Source: CAZZIZ01 sp964654535 (lineage in GTDB: Bacteria; Bacteroidota; Bacteroidia; Chitinophagales; UBA2359). From it: DNA of 18,737 nt. The stretch spans positions 1-18,737 of the forward strand of contig CAZZIZ010000050.1 of NCBI GenBank assembly GCA_964654535.1, in the 5' to 3' direction. This document shows positions 17,201 through 18,737 of this stretch, one piece after another (position 1 is the stretch's first letter; the number at the start of each line of letters is the position of its first letter). The notes under the pieces are model-generated. The model saw only the letters and a list, made by a program, of their open reading frames with translations, ran no database searches and was not told the origin of the DNA. Position numbers and translations under genes: made by a program.

Positions 17201-17304
17201 AGATGATTCAGTTCAAAAAAGATGGAGGCAAAACCAAGAAGCGTGGACCGAAACCAGAACAGCACTACCACTGCGACCACGTAGACGATTACTGCTCTTT
17301 CTAA
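14287..17304 (+). CDS. Exported double-domain amidohydrolase
   Basis: This encodes 1005 residues from the ATG at 14287, chosen over the in-frame ATG at 14242 because it directly precedes a signal peptide (MKRYIAVLLL to GTAQ, about 21 residues). Residues about 35-420 form an amidohydrolase-like half that has lost the HxH motif: HIYPAFIELLSDYG stands where it should be (about 86), although FTSDG (about 345) and the C-terminal GGLQKGHFANFIV remain. Residues about 430-530 form a beta-rich insert, followed by a Lys/Asp/Met-rich linker (about 530-562). The C-terminal half (about 579-990) has the expected ligands: H640 and H642 (DEHSHI), H790 (TCHSY), H816 (THILEG) and D870 (NSDDAE), so it is probably a metal-dependent hydrolase of the imidazolonepropionase-like group. 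Export suggests action in the periplasm; the substrate is unknown, with peptides or cyclic amides possible. The paralogue starts 19 bp downstream. Confidence 0.92.
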   Translation: MKRYIAVLLLPLLIVFSGTAQETYPTNGVKDIRSGHYALTNATIHTSYNKSMENATLIIKDGIIQTVSPNFSVPVGAVKIDMGGNHIYPAFIELLSDYGMPEVEKGGSSRSQRPQFVSKKKGPYAWNEAIRPENDAYEVFEVDAKKAKSLREAGFGAALTHINDGIARGTGTVVALADKASNEMILKDRASTHYSMSKGSSKMSYPNSMMGVIALVRQTFLDADWYKRSTTKKEQNISLDSWNKSDALPKIYEVGDKLTVLRVDKMGDEFSKQFIIKGGGDSYQRIDEIKATGAPLIVPVNYPDAYDVEDPLDAYYVALSDMKHWEMAAHNAMHLSKAGIDFAFTSDGLKNKKDFLKNVRKAVEAGLSKEAALKALTYAPAKMIGMERNIGGLQKGHFANFIVTSGDIFDEDCKIYENWSKGEQLVLASLDRQDLEGNYNLKVDGSRDLKLRVKNSKGSPKMSIVVNDTTDISVKHKISGDKITLTYAPTEDSDEVVRLSGWIDGDTWKGTGQDATGKWGNWKVNRRTALEKEDEMDAEKGDDKMMGKKDKMSKDDADEMLGQITYPFNGYGWTEMPKAETVLITNATVWTNESDGILENADVLIRNGKIAQVGKGIKLTTGRKIDGTGKHVTSGVIDEHSHIAISRGVNEGSQASTAEVRIGDVVNSEDINIYRQLAGGVTAAQLLHGSANPIGGQSALVKLRWGHAPEDMKIEGADGFIKFALGENVKQSNWGDLNTYRFPQSRMGVEQVFIDYFQRAKEYNPATDRRDLDLEAIKEIIDKKRFITCHSYVQSEINMLMKTAEMYGFNVNTFTHILEGYKLADKMKEHGVGGSTFSDWWAYKFEVNDAIPYNAAIMNEMGVVTAINSDDAEMARRLNTETAKTVKYGGVSPEDAWKMVTLNPAKLLHLEDQMGSLKAGKDADVVVWSGNPLEVYSVAEQTFVDGVCYWDINEDIEKRKAIIAERNRLIQKMIQFKKDGGKTKKRGPKPEQHYHCDHVDDYCSF

Positions 17305-17323
17305 ACCAGCAAAAAGACAAGAC

Positions 17324-18643
17324 ATGAATACGAATAAAAATATAATCGCACTTATACTACTTGTACTTTGCGGCTTTTACGCGCAAGCGCAAGACGTTCC
17401 TGCTCCGGGAGAAGCCCAAGCGGAACGAGTAATTTTGAAAGGTGCTACGATACACATTGGCAATGGTGAAGTAATAGAAGACGGTGTTATCGTTTTTGAA
17501 AATGGAAAAATTACCAAGGTGCACGACAGTATGGCTAAGGTAGCTTATCCAGAAAGTCAGTCCATCGATGTAAAGGGAAAACACATTTACCCAGGACTCA
17601 TTACTCCAAATAGTATTTTGGGAATGGTAGAAATAAATGCCGTTCGTGCCACACGAGACAACCGCGAGGTTGGGTATATGAACCCAAATGTGCGTTCCAT
17701 AATCGCTTACAACACGGACTCAAAAGTTATACCTACTGTGCGTTCCAACGGAGTTTTGCTCGCACAAGTAAAGCCAGAAGGCGGACGTATTTCGGGGCAA
17801 TCATCCGTAGTACAACTCGATGCCTGGAACTGGGAAGACGCCATTGTAAAAGAAAACGACGGCATTTATGTAAACTGGCCAGCACTTTTTCGTCGCAGCG
17901 GATGGTGGGCAGAGCCGGGTGGAATAAAACTGAATGAAGATTACGACAAAGACGTTGCCGAGTTAAAAAGCTTCCTTGGTGAAGCAAAAGCCTACAGCAC
18001 GGAAGCTAAGCTCACCAAGCAGCGCAATTTAAAGATGGCTTCTATGGTTGATCTTTTTGGTGGCGGACGTAAACTGTTTATTGTTGCCGACCAACACAAA
18101 CAAATTATCGACGCTATTCATACTTGCAAAGAACTCGGCGTAGAAATGGTACTTGTCGGCGGTCGCGATGCTTGGTTGATACCAGACATCTTGGTCGAGA
18201 ACGAGATACCGGTTATCCTGCGTCACGCGCACAACCTACCAGGAATGGAGGACGACGATGTAGATATCATTTTCCGTTTACCAGCATTGATGGAAGAAGC
18301 GGGCATCTTGTATTGTCAGTCCGCGCGTAACGGTTCGGGCGAGCAAAGAAACTTACCATTCGTGGCGGGCAAGTCCGTTGCTTATGGTTTGGACAAAGAG
18401 GAAGCACTGAAATCCGTTACGCTTAACACCGCAAAAATTCTGGGCATCGACGATAAAGTCGGATCATTAGAGGAAGGCAAAAGTGCTACGCTAATAGTTT
18501 CATCGGGCGACGTCTTGGACATTATGACCAACAACATTGAGCTCGCATTTGTCGACGGCCGCTTGGTGAGCATGAACAACAAGCAGAAAGATCTCTATAT
18601 GAAGTTTATGGAGAAGTACAAGTTGGATTATGTGAAGCCTTAG
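17324..18643 (+). CDS. Exported amidohydrolase-like paralogue with degenerate metal site
   Basis: This encodes 439 residues with a signal peptide (MNTNKNI, hydrophobic core, AQAQ, about 22 residues). The fold is recognisable from VILKGATIHIGNGEVIEDG, the HIYPGLITPNS strand (about 87), the late SVTLNTAKILGIDDKVGSLEEGKSATLIV motif and a closing FVDGRLV. The two histidines of the HxH motif are replaced (ITPNS), and the catalytic Asp region reads YCQSARNGSGEQRNLP (about 329), so canonical metal catalysis is unlikely. An RHAHNLPG stretch near residue 300 is the only HxH and is not at the usual site. It resembles the N-terminal half of the upstream protein, sits 19 bp behind it, and no terminator separates them. 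A partner or regulatory subunit of the active enzyme is the simplest inference. No Shine-Dalgarno sequence is visible. Confidence 0.9.
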   Translation: MNTNKNIIALILLVLCGFYAQAQDVPAPGEAQAERVILKGATIHIGNGEVIEDGVIVFENGKITKVHDSMAKVAYPESQSIDVKGKHIYPGLITPNSILGMVEINAVRATRDNREVGYMNPNVRSIIAYNTDSKVIPTVRSNGVLLAQVKPEGGRISGQSSVVQLDAWNWEDAIVKENDGIYVNWPALFRRSGWWAEPGGIKLNEDYDKDVAELKSFLGEAKAYSTEAKLTKQRNLKMASMVDLFGGGRKLFIVADQHKQIIDAIHTCKELGVEMVLVGGRDAWLIPDILVENEIPVILRHAHNLPGMEDDDVDIIFRLPALMEEAGILYCQSARNGSGEQRNLPFVAGKSVAYGLDKEEALKSVTLNTAKILGIDDKVGSLEEGKSATLIVSSGDVLDIMTNNIELAFVDGRLVSMNNKQKDLYMKFMEKYKLDYVKP

Positions 18644-18647
18644 GGTT

Positions 18648-18681
18648 TTAGGTATGAGGTATGAGGTTGTTAGGTATGAGG
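18648..18681 (+). repeat. Short direct repeats (TTAGGTATGAGG type)
   Basis: TTAGGTATGAGG at 18648-18659, an overlapping GGTATGAGG at 18658-18666 and TTAGGTATGAGG at 18670-18681 follow directly behind the operon's stop codon. The whole 18641-18730 stretch has a single C, so it is strongly strand-asymmetric. No ORF and no terminator hairpin are seen. It leads into the partial intergenic repeat at the window edge. Confidence 0.7.
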
Positions 18682-18725
18682 TGTGTTTGAGGTCTGGGAG
18701 GTGTGAAGTTTTGGGTTTTGAGAAT

Positions 18726-18737
18726 TTGGGCGTGCCC
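18726..18737 (+). repeat. Start of a probable second copy of the intergenic repeat, cut by the window edge
   Basis: TTGGGCGTGCCC is identical over 12 bases to the opening of the element at 14101-14090 (minus strand), here on the plus strand and immediately downstream of an operon. Twelve identical bases alone could be chance in a window this size. The call rests on the intergenic position and on this being the characteristic opening of the family. Confidence 0.5.

Noticed and set aside
1..18737. Defence island, secondary-metabolite cluster, prophage or integrative element
   Set aside because: No nuclease, helicase, integrase, transposase, synthase or phage structural gene appears; the genes are secreted or envelope proteins of ordinary Bacteroidota type.

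Overview
The window looks like a stretch of a Bacteroidota chromosome, probably a marine flavobacterial or saprospiral type. The evidence is a type-B C-terminal sorting domain of the type IX secretion system (T9SS), several very long secreted proteins built from PKD, Ig-like, fn3-like and CUB-like modules, signal peptides ending in the AQ style common in this phylum, and start codons mostly without Shine-Dalgarno sequences. No rRNA, tRNA, transposase, phage gene, CRISPR array or recombinase is visible.

Positions 1-7187, minus strand: a two-gene unit. A 150-residue secreted protein of unknown function (7187-6735) is followed after 32 bp by the first 2234 codons of a giant Cys-rich secreted protein (6702 to beyond the left edge). 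This protein has three tandem units of about 340 residues, a diverged fourth unit, a CUB-like domain, Ig-like stretches, and an array of seven GCTD...CDDGSC modules punctuated by three 29-residue spacers. Its C-terminus lies outside the window.

Positions 7188-7688: a 501-bp AT-rich divergent intergenic region. Positions 7689-11003, plus strand: a lipoprotein with about 14 FG-GAP/VCBS-type calcium-binding loops and a central ASPIC/UnbV domain. It converges on, and overlaps by 11 bp, a minus-strand gene (13935-10993) for a 980-residue PKD/Ig-repeat protein with the type-B sorting domain.

Positions 13936-14286: a divergent intergenic region. It is largely filled by a structured repeat of about 154 bp (13949-14102), which I recognise as a recurring intergenic element of Bacteroidota, and it also holds a 24-bp inverted repeat. 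The first 12 bases of what looks like a second copy lie at the right edge (18726-18737), after a nearly C-free stretch with short direct repeats.

Positions 14287-18643, plus strand: a two-gene operon of exported amidohydrolase-superfamily proteins. The first has 1005 residues and two amidohydrolase halves; the second has 439 residues and one. Of the three amidohydrolase folds, only the C-terminal half of the first protein keeps a recognisable metal-ligand set.

Overall this is a cell-surface and secretion region. It combines T9SS cargo, an outer-membrane-type lipoprotein and envelope amidohydrolases. I see no clear novel defence or mobile system. The most promising unexplained items are the intergenic repeat family, the regular modular array of the giant protein, and the amidohydrolase pair with degenerate active sites.
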